From positions 496,001 through 560,000 of the forward strand of contig NZ_AP021875.1 of the NCBI RefSeq assembly GCF_009688965.1: a DNA stretch of 64,000 nt, given 5' to 3'. This document shows, one piece after another, positions 1-9,267 of the stretch. The first letter of the stretch is position 1, and every line of letters begins with the position of its first letter. Position numbers and translations under genes: made by a program. The notes beneath the pieces are model-generated. The model had not been told where the DNA came from. It saw nothing but the letters and a program-made list of their open reading frames with translations, and did not search any database. The stretch comes from Desulfosarcina widdelii (GTDB lineage Bacteria > Desulfobacterota > Desulfobacteria > Desulfobacterales > Desulfosarcinaceae).

Positions 1-1
1 C

Positions 2-952
2 TTTTCTCGTATGCCTGACAATTATGCGGAATCCAAAGATACCAATTTTTTAGATTTGTTGGCCAGCGGTATATTCTCTGCCAGTCAAGTCAACACACTA
101 AGCCAAACGTATCAGGATGCGCTGGTCGAAGATGGTGGTTTGCACGCCTCACCGATCTTGAAATCCGTGTTAAAGCAAAGGCTCCGGGAAGGTAAACTTA
201 GCGCACTGGCTCCGGCACCAAATACATCCTTCAATCCGACTACTGACCGGGCACTGTTTCAACCCTACGGACCAAGTACCCATGCCACAAAAAAGGCATT
301 CAACAAGTTACATCTTCAGGAAATTCTTAACCTGAACATGGATTCAACCGTTCCCGTCTTTTTCTGGCCTTCCAGGTTGGATGGGAAGCAGCCTGAATGT
401 AGATTGATTGCTGAAACCTTAAGCATGATTTTAGAGCGTTACCGAAAACAGTGCCTTCAAATTGTTTTCATCGCCGGAGGAGATTTTCATGATCATCTGC
501 GTGCAGTAGTTGCTCAACTGCAGGCCACTGACTGCGTCGCCGTGAGTAATTTCGATGTTTATCTATATCGTTTGGCATATGGTGGTGCCGATTTCCTGCT
601 CATGCCTTCATATTTTACCCCTTGCGCGCTTCCTTGCATGATCGGACAGCTTTATGGGACCTTATCCATTGCCTATGATGCCGGCGCTATACATGATTGT
701 GTTCAACACCTGGATGTGAAGGCCAACAATGGAACAGGCTTTTTGTTTAAACATTTCAATGCAAACGGGTTTTTATGGGCGATTGATCAGGCGATGGCTT
801 TTTACAAACTATCCGATGATCTGCGGATATTACAGATACAAAGGATCATGAAGAGCGCAATGCAGAGGTTTGTGTTTGAAGATTCTGTTCGGCAGATTAT
901 CGATTTGTATATGAAGACGCTTAATTGCTCTCCAAAAACGTGGAATGCTTAA
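2..952 (+). CDS. Glycogen/starch synthase-like GT5 glycosyltransferase, C-terminal part (5' truncated by window)
   Basis: The reading frame is open to the window edge, so only the C-terminal part is seen. It resembles the second Rossmann domain of GT5 glycogen synthases. Near the left edge there is a 'VNTLSQTY' stretch like the family's VNTVSPTY. Later comes 'GADFLLMPS', then 'YGTLSIAYDAGAIHDCV' and 'NGTGFLFKHFNANGFLWAI', matching the usual GAD-MPS, YGT-P-V-GGL-DTV and GTGF-F-W-A order. Canonical enzymes have SRFEPCGL at the active site; here it reads SYFTPCAL, so the catalytic Glu is Thr (codon 617-619). The protein may therefore be a divergent or inactive relative. The HD-GYP gene begins 9 bp downstream on the same strand and may be co-transcribed. 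Confidence 0.7.
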   Translation, partial: FSRMPDNYAESKDTNFLDLLASGIFSASQVNTLSQTYQDALVEDGGLHASPILKSVLKQRLREGKLSALAPAPNTSFNPTTDRALFQPYGPSTHATKKAFNKLHLQEILNLNMDSTVPVFFWPSRLDGKQPECRLIAETLSMILERYRKQCLQIVFIAGGDFHDHLRAVVAQLQATDCVAVSNFDVYLYRLAYGGADFLLMPSYFTPCALPCMIGQLYGTLSIAYDAGAIHDCVQHLDVKANNGTGFLFKHFNANGFLWAIDQAMAFYKLSDDLRILQIQRIMKSAMQRFVFEDSVRQIIDLYMKTLNCSPKTWNA

Positions 953-961
953 GCTATCAAT

Positions 962-2278
962 ATGAGTTTATTTAATAGACAAAGGTCGAACGAATCGAAG
1001 AGGTCTATAAAAGCCAGGTTTTGGAAAAACCTGGTTTCAAACTTCATCGTACGGATAATAACCAGCGGTGTGCTGTTATCCTTGTTCTGGGGGTGGGTTG
1101 TCTATTTATATCAAGTCCGGCAGATAAAAAACGAGTTATTTATTCAGTTAGAGAAAGTAAGTCATAGTCTAATTCCGGAACGGAAAGTCTCTTTTAATAA
1201 TATTGAATCAACAGTATTTAAAAATTTTATTGTTATATCCGAACATCAGTTATTAGATTACAGTTTTGTTAGTTTAAATGTTTATAACGTCGAGAAACAA
1301 GCCATTTTTCAATACGCAAATCCTTCCAAGGACATTGGCATACACAAGGATAGAAAGAATAAACTAAATTTCTTTCCCGCCGGAGATAATGAAGAGCTTT
1401 CTTTTTTTAAAATAGAGGATAAAGTTTATTTCCATGTTTTCAAACCTATCTATGAAAGCCAGAAATTGCTTGGCTATATAGATATGATTGTTACGGTCGG
1501 CCCAAGAATTGTTCATCAGTTTGGCAGGGCATTAATCATCGCAATACTGCATACGTCCGGGACGATTTCAATGATGGCATTGGTTTTGTTTCCGTTGATT
1601 CATGCGTCGTATCGAAAACTTCGTCGAAACAGTCGAGAACTCTTGGAAAGCCATCTATACACTATTAAAGCTCTCGGAAATGCCATTGCCAATCGGGACA
1701 GTGAGACCGGGGAACACAACTATCGGGTCACCTACTTTAGTTTGTGTCTGGCGGAACAGTTGCATCTGTCCTCTCAATCTATACAGTCATTGGTCAAAGG
1801 CGCATTTCTTCACGATATAGGGAAAATCGGTATTCGGGACAATATTTTACTGAAACCATCAAGCCTTTCGAATGACGAGTTCACGATTATGAAAACCCAT
1901 GTGGAACAGGGAGTCCGGATCGTCAACGACATTCCATGGCTGCAGGATTCGATAGACGTAATCCGTTTTCACCATGAGAGATATGATGGCAGTGGCTATC
2001 CCCTCGGGATAGCCGGGCAACAGATACCCATCATAGCCAGAGTTTTCGCAGTGGCTGACGTATTTGATGCATTAATTTCTGAACGTCCATACAAACACGC
2101 GATATCATACAACGATGCGATTAAAACCCTAAAACAGAATTCCCAAGGATTTGATCCGCTGGTATTATCCAGCTTTTTAGAAATTTCAGAATTAGAATAC
2201 AACACTATAATCACTATGGAGAAAAACGAACTGGAAATGCATTTAATAGGAAAATTATCCAATTATTTTGAAGTATAG
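962..2278 (+). CDS. Membrane-anchored HD-GYP domain cyclic-di-GMP phosphodiesterase
   Basis: This 438-residue protein has an N-terminal transmembrane helix (about residues 33-52), a periplasmic sensor-like stretch of about 135 residues, a second helix (about 190-217) and a C-terminal HD-GYP domain. The metal/catalytic signature is visible: 'FLHDIGKIGI' carries the HD pair, followed by a KTH motif and 'HHERYDGSGYP', which is the GYP motif. Known HD-GYP proteins hydrolyse cyclic-di-GMP. The set of signature residues looks complete, so I expect an active enzyme controlled by an extracytoplasmic signal. The sensor region is AT-richer than its surroundings and was not assigned to a family. Confidence 0.85.
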   Translation: MSLFNRQRSNESKRSIKARFWKNLVSNFIVRIITSGVLLSLFWGWVVYLYQVRQIKNELFIQLEKVSHSLIPERKVSFNNIESTVFKNFIVISEHQLLDYSFVSLNVYNVEKQAIFQYANPSKDIGIHKDRKNKLNFFPAGDNEELSFFKIEDKVYFHVFKPIYESQKLLGYIDMIVTVGPRIVHQFGRALIIAILHTSGTISMMALVLFPLIHASYRKLRRNSRELLESHLYTIKALGNAIANRDSETGEHNYRVTYFSLCLAEQLHLSSQSIQSLVKGAFLHDIGKIGIRDNILLKPSSLSNDEFTIMKTHVEQGVRIVNDIPWLQDSIDVIRFHHERYDGSGYPLGIAGQQIPIIARVFAVADVFDALISERPYKHAISYNDAIKTLKQNSQGFDPLVLSSFLEISELEYNTIITMEKNELEMHLIGKLSNYFEV

Positions 2279-2429
2279 TTATTTTTTCTTTCATTCTCAT
2301 TACAAATAGTTCGTTGAAATATTGGGCAAGAACAGGTTGATACAAAAGTTATTTAATCAAATGGCCCCTGCTTTCACGAATGTTGGCTTTGGGCCAGATT
2401 AAAATGCCCATATCGGAATCAGAAATGTA

Positions 2430-3992
2430 ATGAATACACAGGCGGTTCGCATGAAATTGCTTAACACAGCTACTTGCCTTCTCGGCATGTGCATGATGCT
2501 GGGCGGTTGCGTTGCGGTCGGACCGGACTTCAAAAAGCCGGAAGTAAATTTACCTGAACGCTGGCAAGAGGCGGATACCTCGAAGTTGCCGGGAAGAACA
2601 ACGTGTAGAGAAGATATCACAATTTGGTGGACGGTATTCAATGACTCAGTATTGAACTCCCTGGTCGAAAAAGCTTTAAACCAAAATCTGACATTACAGA
2701 TTGCCGGTCTCCGCATTTTTGAGGCAAGGGCTGAATTGGGATTTACCACCGGTTCGTTATACCCCCAGCAACAGCGGTTGCAAGCCGGCGCCTCCCGTGT
2801 AACGTCCAGTAAAAATGCAGCAAACACCATGCAGATAGACACAAACTATTTCGACTATGATGTCGGGTTCGACGCGGCCTGGGAACTGGATTTCTGGGGG
2901 CGCTATCGGCGTGCTGTCGAGGCCGCCGACGCCAGTCTCCACGCTTCTATTGCCGACTATGATAATGCGATGGTCGCCCTTGTGGCGGAAGTGGCGCGAA
3001 CTTATATCCTGATCCGCACGCTTGAGAAACGTATCGCTTTGGCCCGGGAGAATACCGAAATTCAACAGCGATCTCTTGAAATCGCTCAGAGACGGTTCAA
3101 AGGCGGCATGGTAACTGAACTTGACGTGCAACAGGCCATGGCTTTACTCAAAAACACCCAGGCGCTTGTGCCTCGTTTCGGAAAAAACCTTCAGGAAGCC
3201 ATGAATGCGCTCAGTGTTTTGTTGGGCCTGCCTCCCGGTGAGCTGCCGGAAGAGCTCGTTGATTCAAGGGTGATTCCCATGGCGCCTCCCCAGATCGTCG
3301 TGGGCGTTCCGGCCGAATTGCTGCGCCGCCGCCCTGATATTCGCAGGGCGGAGATGCTGGCTACGGCCCAGTGTGGTTTGATCGGGGTCGCCAGGGCCGA
3401 TCTATATCCTCATTTTACCTTGATCGGTTCCATCGGGCTTCGCGCAAGTAAGGCTTCATTCACCAAGGCCGGCGGGATTGATGGCAGCAATTTTAGTGAC
3501 CTGTTCAGTTCGGACAGCTTACAACTTTTTGCCGGCCCCTCAATTTGTTGGGATATTTTCAATTACGGCCGGCTCGGAAACAGAGTGCGGGTACAAGATG
3601 CCAGATTTCAACAGTTAATCGTTCAATACCAAAACACTGTGCTGAATGCCGCCCGCGAAGTGGAAGATGCAATTGTGGGTTTTCTCCGATCTCAAGACGA
3701 AAACGCCTTTCTGAAAAGCAGCGTCCAGGCTTCAAAGCGAGCAGTCGATATCTCACTCCTTCAGTACCGTGAGGGCTTGGTGGACTACCAGCGGGTGCTG
3801 AGCGCTCAAAGCTTTTTAACCCGGCAACAGGACCAACAGACGTCGGCTTCATCTTTGGTCGCCTTGAACCTGATTTCTCTATACAAAGCACTTGGTGGGG
3901 GATGGGAAATCCGACAAGAAAAAGGCTTTGTTTCCAAAAAGATAAAAAAGGAGATGCGCCAACGCACCGACTGGGGAGACATGTTGGATTAG
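2430..3992 (+). CDS. RND efflux system outer-membrane lipoprotein (NodT/OprM family)
   Basis: This 520-residue protein has a lipoprotein signal ending in 'MLGGC' (Cys27), followed by 'VGPDFKKP', the usual start of mature NodT/OprM proteins. The two repeated TolC-type halves are recognisable, including 'WELDFWGRYRRAVEAA' and 'RRRPDIRRAE'. It should form the trimeric outer-membrane channel of the tripartite pump encoded with the next two genes. A second possible start is Met8 (2451); neither has a strong ribosome-binding site. The sequence preceding it (2279-2429) contains no obvious terminator. Confidence 0.9.
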   Translation: MNTQAVRMKLLNTATCLLGMCMMLGGCVAVGPDFKKPEVNLPERWQEADTSKLPGRTTCREDITIWWTVFNDSVLNSLVEKALNQNLTLQIAGLRIFEARAELGFTTGSLYPQQQRLQAGASRVTSSKNAANTMQIDTNYFDYDVGFDAAWELDFWGRYRRAVEAADASLHASIADYDNAMVALVAEVARTYILIRTLEKRIALARENTEIQQRSLEIAQRRFKGGMVTELDVQQAMALLKNTQALVPRFGKNLQEAMNALSVLLGLPPGELPEELVDSRVIPMAPPQIVVGVPAELLRRRPDIRRAEMLATAQCGLIGVARADLYPHFTLIGSIGLRASKASFTKAGGIDGSNFSDLFSSDSLQLFAGPSICWDIFNYGRLGNRVRVQDARFQQLIVQYQNTVLNAAREVEDAIVGFLRSQDENAFLKSSVQASKRAVDISLLQYREGLVDYQRVLSAQSFLTRQQDQQTSASSLVALNLISLYKALGGGWEIRQEKGFVSKKIKKEMRQRTDWGDMLD

Positions 3993-4060
3993 CTCATGGT
4001 AAATCCGAAAGGTGTATTCGGTCACGAAAGTTCGGGCAGAAAATCAGGGAGTGCCTATTT

Positions 4061-5182
4061 ATGAAAACGCAAAAAAAAATTATCTTAGCCATCCTGCTTT
4101 CCGTTCTGTTTTTTGGAAGTTGCGGTGAGGAGCGAACCATCGAAAAGCCCGAGGTCTCTCTGGTCAAGGCGATTCAGGTTGCAAGCGCCTCCAACTTCGT
4201 CGAGAAAAGCTTTCCGGGAAAAGCGTCAGCGGCGCAGGAAGCCAATCTTTCGTTTCGGGTATCCGGACCATTGATCCGGTTTCCTGTAAAGGTCGGGGAT
4301 GAAGTGCGAAAAGGAGATTTGCTGGCCCGTATCGATCCTCGCGATTTCGAAGTGCGGCTTGACAATGCCAAAGGGCAATTGACGCGGGCCATGGCGGCGT
4401 TGAAGCTGGCAAAAATGGAATACGACCGCGTGCAAAGGACATGGCAGCAGGATCGGGGGGCGGTGAGCGAATCCATGCTCGATCAACACCGTGAAAATTA
4501 TCATCAAATCAAAGCCGGGATGCAATCACTCGAGGCCTCGGTCACCGCCGCCGAAGACGCCTTGAGTTACACCATGCTGCGGGCTCCCTTCACCGGAATA
4601 GTGGTAAAGACCTTTGTCGAGAACTATGAAGATGTCCAGGCAAAAGTTCCGGTAGTCCGCCTGGTCGACATCGCCGACATTGAATTTACCGTGGACATTC
4701 CGGAGGATTATATCTTCCGAATTCCCCGGGTGGAAAAGGTGCTGATCCAATTCGATATCTATCCCGCCAGGGACTTTTCCGCCCGCATAAAGGAAATCGG
4801 CAGGGAAGCATCCAAAACAACCCGCACCTACCCGGTCACCCTGGTGATGGCGCAGTCCGGCGATATTAAAATCTATCCGGGGATGGCCGGACGCGCTCGT
4901 TTCGTTAGTGAAGCTATTTCCAAAGAACTTGACCCTGCGATCGAGATTCCTTTGTCCGCGATCTTTAAAGGTTCGGGAGAAAGTGATTCTGTATGGGTTA
5001 TCAACCCTGAGAGTCGAACTATAAAGCGGCGCCAAGTGAAGCTCGGGGTTCTCACCCGGAACGGGGTGACGGTTCTTGAAGGCTTGGCCTCCGGAGAATG
5101 GATCGTCGCTGCCGGGGTCAACTCCCTTGGCGAGGGCCAATCCGTTCGAATGCTGCAGTCTACAAAATTCGCGACAAATTGA
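4061..5182 (+). CDS. RND efflux periplasmic adaptor (membrane fusion protein)
   Basis: This 373-residue adaptor has a lipoprotein signal ending in 'FFGSC' (Cys21), a split biotinyl-lipoyl domain ('FRVSGPLIRFPVKVGDEV' and 'LRAPFTGIVVK'), an alpha-helical hairpin between them, a beta-barrel and a membrane-proximal domain. I chose the ATG at 4061 because the lipoprotein signal starts there; the frame continues open upstream, overlapping the end of the channel gene. The stop lies 10 bp before the start of the RND pump gene, consistent with one operon. It bridges the inner-membrane pump and the outer-membrane channel. Confidence 0.9.
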   Translation: MKTQKKIILAILLSVLFFGSCGEERTIEKPEVSLVKAIQVASASNFVEKSFPGKASAAQEANLSFRVSGPLIRFPVKVGDEVRKGDLLARIDPRDFEVRLDNAKGQLTRAMAALKLAKMEYDRVQRTWQQDRGAVSESMLDQHRENYHQIKAGMQSLEASVTAAEDALSYTMLRAPFTGIVVKTFVENYEDVQAKVPVVRLVDIADIEFTVDIPEDYIFRIPRVEKVLIQFDIYPARDFSARIKEIGREASKTTRTYPVTLVMAQSGDIKIYPGMAGRARFVSEAISKELDPAIEIPLSAIFKGSGESDSVWVINPESRTIKRRQVKLGVLTRNGVTVLEGLASGEWIVAAGVNSLGEGQSVRMLQSTKFATN

Positions 5183-5192
5183 AGGAGCGAAC

Positions 5193-8100
5193 ATGACTCT
5201 TCCTGAGATCGCAATAAAGAGAAAGCCCATTGCCTTTTTTGTTGCCGCGCTGCTGTTGCTTGGCGGAATCATGAGCTATCTCAACATGGGCTGGCTGGAG
5301 GATCCCGAATTCACGATAAAGACGGCGGTAATCTCGGTGGCCTATCCCGGCGCCTCGGCCGGAGAAGTGGAGATGGAGGTGGTTGACCGCATTGAAACCA
5401 AGCTCCAGGAAATGGAAGAAATCGACAACATATCTTCTATTTCAAGGCCCGGCCTTGCCATCATAAAAGTCGACATCAAAGAGAAATACTGGTTTTATCG
5501 TCTCCCCCAGATCTGGGATGTGATGCGCAAAAAAATTCGCGATGTGGAGGCCACGCTACCGCCGGGGGCGGCTATGCCCCAGATTAAGGACGATTTCGGG
5601 TACGTGTTTGGTTTTCTGCTTGCCATTTCCGGAGAGGGTTTCTCTGCCGCGGAACTTGAAAGGTGCGCAAAAAACCTGCGCAAGGAATTAAAACTGGTCA
5701 ACGGCGTGGCGCGGGTGGATTTGTGGGGTGTGCGGGAGAAGCGGATATATCTTGAGGCCGCCGAATCACAACTAACGCAACTGGGCATAACCAAAGAGGA
5801 CCTTTTGCAAACCTTGCAGCTACAAAACAAGGTGGTGGATGCCGGCAACCTGGATATCGGGTCGAACCGCCTGCGAATCGCCCCCACCGGCGCCTTCCAG
5901 GCGCCGGATGACATCCGCAATATCGTCTTCAGTCCAGGGCGGCTGAATCCGCAGGGAAAAGACGAGCTGATTCGCTTGGGAGACATCGCCACCGTCAGGT
6001 CCGGTTATGCCGACCCACCCCGCAACATGATGCGGTTCAACGGCAGGCCGGCACTGATGCTGGCCCTTGCCCCGGTTGACGGCACCAATGTGGTCGAGGT
6101 GGGTCAAACAATTGACAGCAGCCTGAAAGAAATTTCCGCCAAGTTGCCTGCCGGGATCGAGGTGACCAAGTTCGCCTGGCAGACCGACAGGGTGGAGGAG
6201 TCCATTCATGGCTTTTTGATCAACCTTGGCGAGTCGGTGTTGATCGTTCTTCTGGTACTGACGATCAGCATGGGCTGGCGCGCGGGTCTGATTGTCGGTG
6301 CCAGCGGATTGGTCCTGGCCATTTTGGGGACTTTTATCGTCATGTGGACGGTGGAAATCAACCTGCACCGGATTTCCCTCGGCGCCCTGATAGTGGCCAT
6401 GGGAATGATGGTGGACAATGCCATTGTGGTTGTGGATGGGTTCGTTGTGCGCCGCGAGCAGAGCATGGAGCGCTCTCGCGCGGCCATAGAGTCCGCTTCG
6501 ATTCCGGCCTGGGCTCTTTTGGGGGCCACCGTGGCGGCCTGCATGGCCTTTTTCCCTATCTTTTTTTCAAAAACATCTGCCGGTGAATATGCCGGCGGAC
6601 TGTTCAGCGTTATAGGCATTTCCCTGTTGCTGAGTTGGCTCTTATCCCAGACGATCACCCCTCTTATGTGTATGGCCCTGCTGCCCGACCCCAAGAAGAC
6701 AAATGCAGGCGCAGATGTCTACGGGGGGCGTTTTAATCATCTGTTCCGAGCCATTTTGTACAAGGCAATCCGTTTCCGGGTGCTCTTTTTGGGAGGAATG
6801 GTGCTCCTTTTTATTGCCTCCATTGGCGGCTTCGGCCAAGTGCCGATCATGTTTTTTCCCGACTCGTCCAGGCAGCAAGTCATGATCGACTTTTGGGAAC
6901 CGGAGGGGACCACCATCCAAAAAACATCGACTGACCTGAAGGGCGTCGAAAGCCGACTGCTGAAACTTCCCCAGGTTAAAAACATCAGTTCCTTCATCGG
7001 GGAAGGTCCGCCGCGCTTCTATTTGCCGGTCAGCCCAGAGCAACCCTATTCTTCCTACGCTCAGATCATTGTCAACATAAAAACCCTGAAAGGGGTAGGG
7101 GATGTGATGAAGGACATAGAGCCCTGGCTGGAAGAAAACTATCCTCATACTCTTACCCGGGTGCGACGATATGGTGTGGGACCGTCGGACGACTGGAAGT
7201 TCGAGGCCCGTTTCAGCGGTCCGGCAGAGGCCGACCCGGCTATTCTTCGTTCCCTGGCCCAAAAGGGGATGGCCATCCTGGAAGCAAGTCCTTATGCCAA
7301 AGAGGTCCGCACCAATTGGCGTCACGTGGTCAAGAAGATTGTCCCCGTATATGATCAGAAAAAAGGAAGATGGACCGGCGTTTCCCGCCAGGATTTGGCG
7401 GATACGACCAAGCGGGCCTTTGACGGGCTTGTCGTGGGCCAGTTCCGGGAAGGAGACGATTTGATTCCGCTGGTATTAAGGTACCGGGAGGACGAGCGCC
7501 GCGCCGTGGCGGATCATCTGGGACAGTTACAGGTGACACCGAGCCTTTCCACCGAAAGTGTGCCTCTGGCCCAGGTGACCAAAGACGTGCATGTGGCCTG
7601 GGAAGACCCGATTATCTGGCGATGGGACCGCCGTCGGGCAATTACGGTACAATGCTCTCCCAAGGGAGTCACCTTGCCAACCTTACGCGACAGCGTCCTA
7701 GCCGATTTCAATAAAATCGAATTGCCGCCTGGCTACAAACTGGAGTGGGACGGGGAATACGACAGTTCCAAGCGTGCCGCCAACGGCCTGCTGCCCGGGG
7801 TTGTGCCGGCCACGGTCACGATGGCACTTGTTATCGTTATGCTGTTCAATGCATTCCGGCCGCCGATTATAATCACTCTGACCATTCCTTTCGCTTTCAT
7901 CGGTATCACATCCGGAATGCTGCTCACAGGCCAACCGTTCGGCTTCATGGCCATTTTAGGAGCCATGAGTTTATCCGGAATGATGATCAAAAACGCAGTT
8001 GTCCTGCTGGATCAGGTAGACATCAATCTAAAGGGCGGAATGAAACCATATCCGGCGGTGATGGAGGCCGCCGTCGCCCGTCTCAGGCCGGTGCTCAACG

Positions 8101-8270
8101 CCGCCGCAACGACCGTATTCGGCATGGCGCCTCTTCTGCAAGATGTGTTTTGGGTATCAATGGCTGTCACTATCATGTTTGGACTCGCCTTCGGCACGAT
8201 TCTGACCATGATGGTAGTGCCGGTACTCTATACCTTTTTATTTCGGATCAAAGTGTATAGAACGGGGTAG
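5193..8270 (+). CDS. RND-family (HAE-type) inner-membrane efflux transporter
   Basis: This 1025-residue protein has the RND layout: TM1, large periplasmic porter loop, TM2-6, TM7, second loop and TM8-12. The start at 5193 has GGAG 6 bp upstream and gives the normal N-terminus 'MTLPEIAIKRKP'. Proton-relay positions are visible. In TM4 the motif is 'VDNAIVVVD' (Asp408-Asn409) where AcrB has a DD pair, and TM10 has 'KNAVVLLDQ' with Lys933. The single-Asp form occurs in other RND subfamilies, so the protein is probably active, but its substrate cannot be told. Upstream adaptor and channel genes complete the pump. Confidence 0.9.
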   Translation: MTLPEIAIKRKPIAFFVAALLLLGGIMSYLNMGWLEDPEFTIKTAVISVAYPGASAGEVEMEVVDRIETKLQEMEEIDNISSISRPGLAIIKVDIKEKYWFYRLPQIWDVMRKKIRDVEATLPPGAAMPQIKDDFGYVFGFLLAISGEGFSAAELERCAKNLRKELKLVNGVARVDLWGVREKRIYLEAAESQLTQLGITKEDLLQTLQLQNKVVDAGNLDIGSNRLRIAPTGAFQAPDDIRNIVFSPGRLNPQGKDELIRLGDIATVRSGYADPPRNMMRFNGRPALMLALAPVDGTNVVEVGQTIDSSLKEISAKLPAGIEVTKFAWQTDRVEESIHGFLINLGESVLIVLLVLTISMGWRAGLIVGASGLVLAILGTFIVMWTVEINLHRISLGALIVAMGMMVDNAIVVVDGFVVRREQSMERSRAAIESASIPAWALLGATVAACMAFFPIFFSKTSAGEYAGGLFSVIGISLLLSWLLSQTITPLMCMALLPDPKKTNAGADVYGGRFNHLFRAILYKAIRFRVLFLGGMVLLFIASIGGFGQVPIMFFPDSSRQQVMIDFWEPEGTTIQKTSTDLKGVESRLLKLPQVKNISSFIGEGPPRFYLPVSPEQPYSSYAQIIVNIKTLKGVGDVMKDIEPWLEENYPHTLTRVRRYGVGPSDDWKFEARFSGPAEADPAILRSLAQKGMAILEASPYAKEVRTNWRHVVKKIVPVYDQKKGRWTGVSRQDLADTTKRAFDGLVVGQFREGDDLIPLVLRYREDERRAVADHLGQLQVTPSLSTESVPLAQVTKDVHVAWEDPIIWRWDRRRAITVQCSPKGVTLPTLRDSVLADFNKIELPPGYKLEWDGEYDSSKRAANGLLPGVVPATVTMALVIVMLFNAFRPPIIITLTIPFAFIGITSGMLLTGQPFGFMAILGAMSLSGMMIKNAVVLLDQVDINLKGGMKPYPAVMEAAVARLRPVLNAAATTVFGMAPLLQDVFWVSMAVTIMFGLAFGTILTMMVVPVLYTFLFRIKVYRTG

Positions 8271-8413
8271 TTGCAGCTCAGAATGGTGGATTTATGCTTG
8301 TGTTAAGGCGGAGTTTTAGAGTGTCCGTTTCTTTTAAACCACATCAACCTTTCTGGGTTTACCAGCAGCGGACAGGCCGCGACCGCACTTGGGTACCTTT
8401 TCTACATCGATCT

Positions 8414-9133
8414 TCAGACGATGATAACCGGACCTGGGTTTGCGGACGAGCTTTTCACCGACGGCCTCGGCGTCCTCTTTTCCATTCTCCTGTTCCTGTG
8501 ATACTCGTCACGAACAGCATCGAGACCGGCCAGGGAAAATTTGATGTGATGCTCAATAAAGCGGAGCCTGCTTTCCCGGTCTTTTTGCAATCTTATCGGG
8601 CTTATCCCTCCGTCGCCTGTAAACAGCAGGATGAAGCCGGGAGCCATAATGCTTATCAGACAATGCTTCATCACCGGATCCGTTTCAGGAATCCCGGTAA
8701 TTTGATGCAGAATTTTAACAAGATATGATGCCTTTGGCATAACAACTTTTTGTATTGCTTCTGCCGTCCGGCTGGAAGGGGATAAAAATTCCTGGAAAAA
8801 AATTCTGGACTGCCACCCCTGTACGCTTATCAGATTTTCGATGAGCCGCTTCAGGAATTGGCCCAGCTTTTCCCGCGGTTCCCGGATGCTTTCGGCCAGT
8901 TGGGCGAGCTCGTCAATATCGATGAAAGACTTGTGTCCTTCCGCAAGCACCGCCTGATATAATCCCTCTCTTCCTCCAAAATGGTAGTTGATTGAGGCCA
9001 AGTCTACACCGGCTTTCTCCGCAATGGATTTGTTGGTGGTGTGGGCAAATCCTTTTTCGGCAATGAGTGCTCCCGCTGCCTCAAGGATTTGCGCACGGGT
9101 CTCCTTCCCGTCTTTTCTCATTTTTATTGCCAT
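8414..9133 (-). CDS. TetR/AcrR-family repressor, CecR (YbiH)-like
   Basis: This 239-residue regulator has an N-terminal TetR helix-turn-helix ('TRAQILEAAGALIAEKGF', 'SINYHFGGREGLYQAVL', residues about 13-60) and a C-terminal ligand domain like that of CecR. It is divergent from an ABC exporter operon organised like ybhGFSR. In E. coli CecR (YbiH) controls that operon, so the context supports the same role. A perfect dyad lies in the intergenic region and is the likely operator. The C-terminal tail beyond about residue 215 is basic and low-complexity. Start at 9133 has AAGGG upstream; Met5 is an alternative. Confidence 0.85.
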   Translation of the reverse strand: MAIKMRKDGKETRAQILEAAGALIAEKGFAHTTNKSIAEKAGVDLASINYHFGGREGLYQAVLAEGHKSFIDIDELAQLAESIREPREKLGQFLKRLIENLISVQGWQSRIFFQEFLSPSSRTAEAIQKVVMPKASYLVKILHQITGIPETDPVMKHCLISIMAPGFILLFTGDGGISPIRLQKDRESRLRFIEHHIKFSLAGLDAVRDEYHRNRRMEKRTPRPSVKSSSANPGPVIIV

Positions 9134-9189
9134 TAAATCAAACCCTTACCTGCAATGTCACGACACGGCCAAAAATTAGCTTGTATATT

Positions 9190-9210
9190 AGTTTAAAACA
9201 TATTTAAACT
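9190..9210. promoter_or_regulatory. Palindromic operator candidate for the divergent TetR repressor
   Basis: Two 8-bp arms (AGTTTAAA and TTTAAACT) are separated by 5 bp, forming a perfect inverted repeat between the divergent TetR gene and the exporter operon. TetR-family repressors typically bind such dyads, and the position would let it control both directions. No other comparable dyad was seen in this 134-bp gap. The role is inference. Confidence 0.6.
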
Positions 9211-9267
9211 TAACCTGAATCACGATGGTAGTCAAGAATTGATTCCGACATATAGGGAGTCCAAAGA

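Noticed and set aside
8294..8728. Plus-strand frame overlapping the end of the TetR gene
   Set aside because: It is antisense to a clear TetR C-terminal domain, with no RBS or family resemblance.
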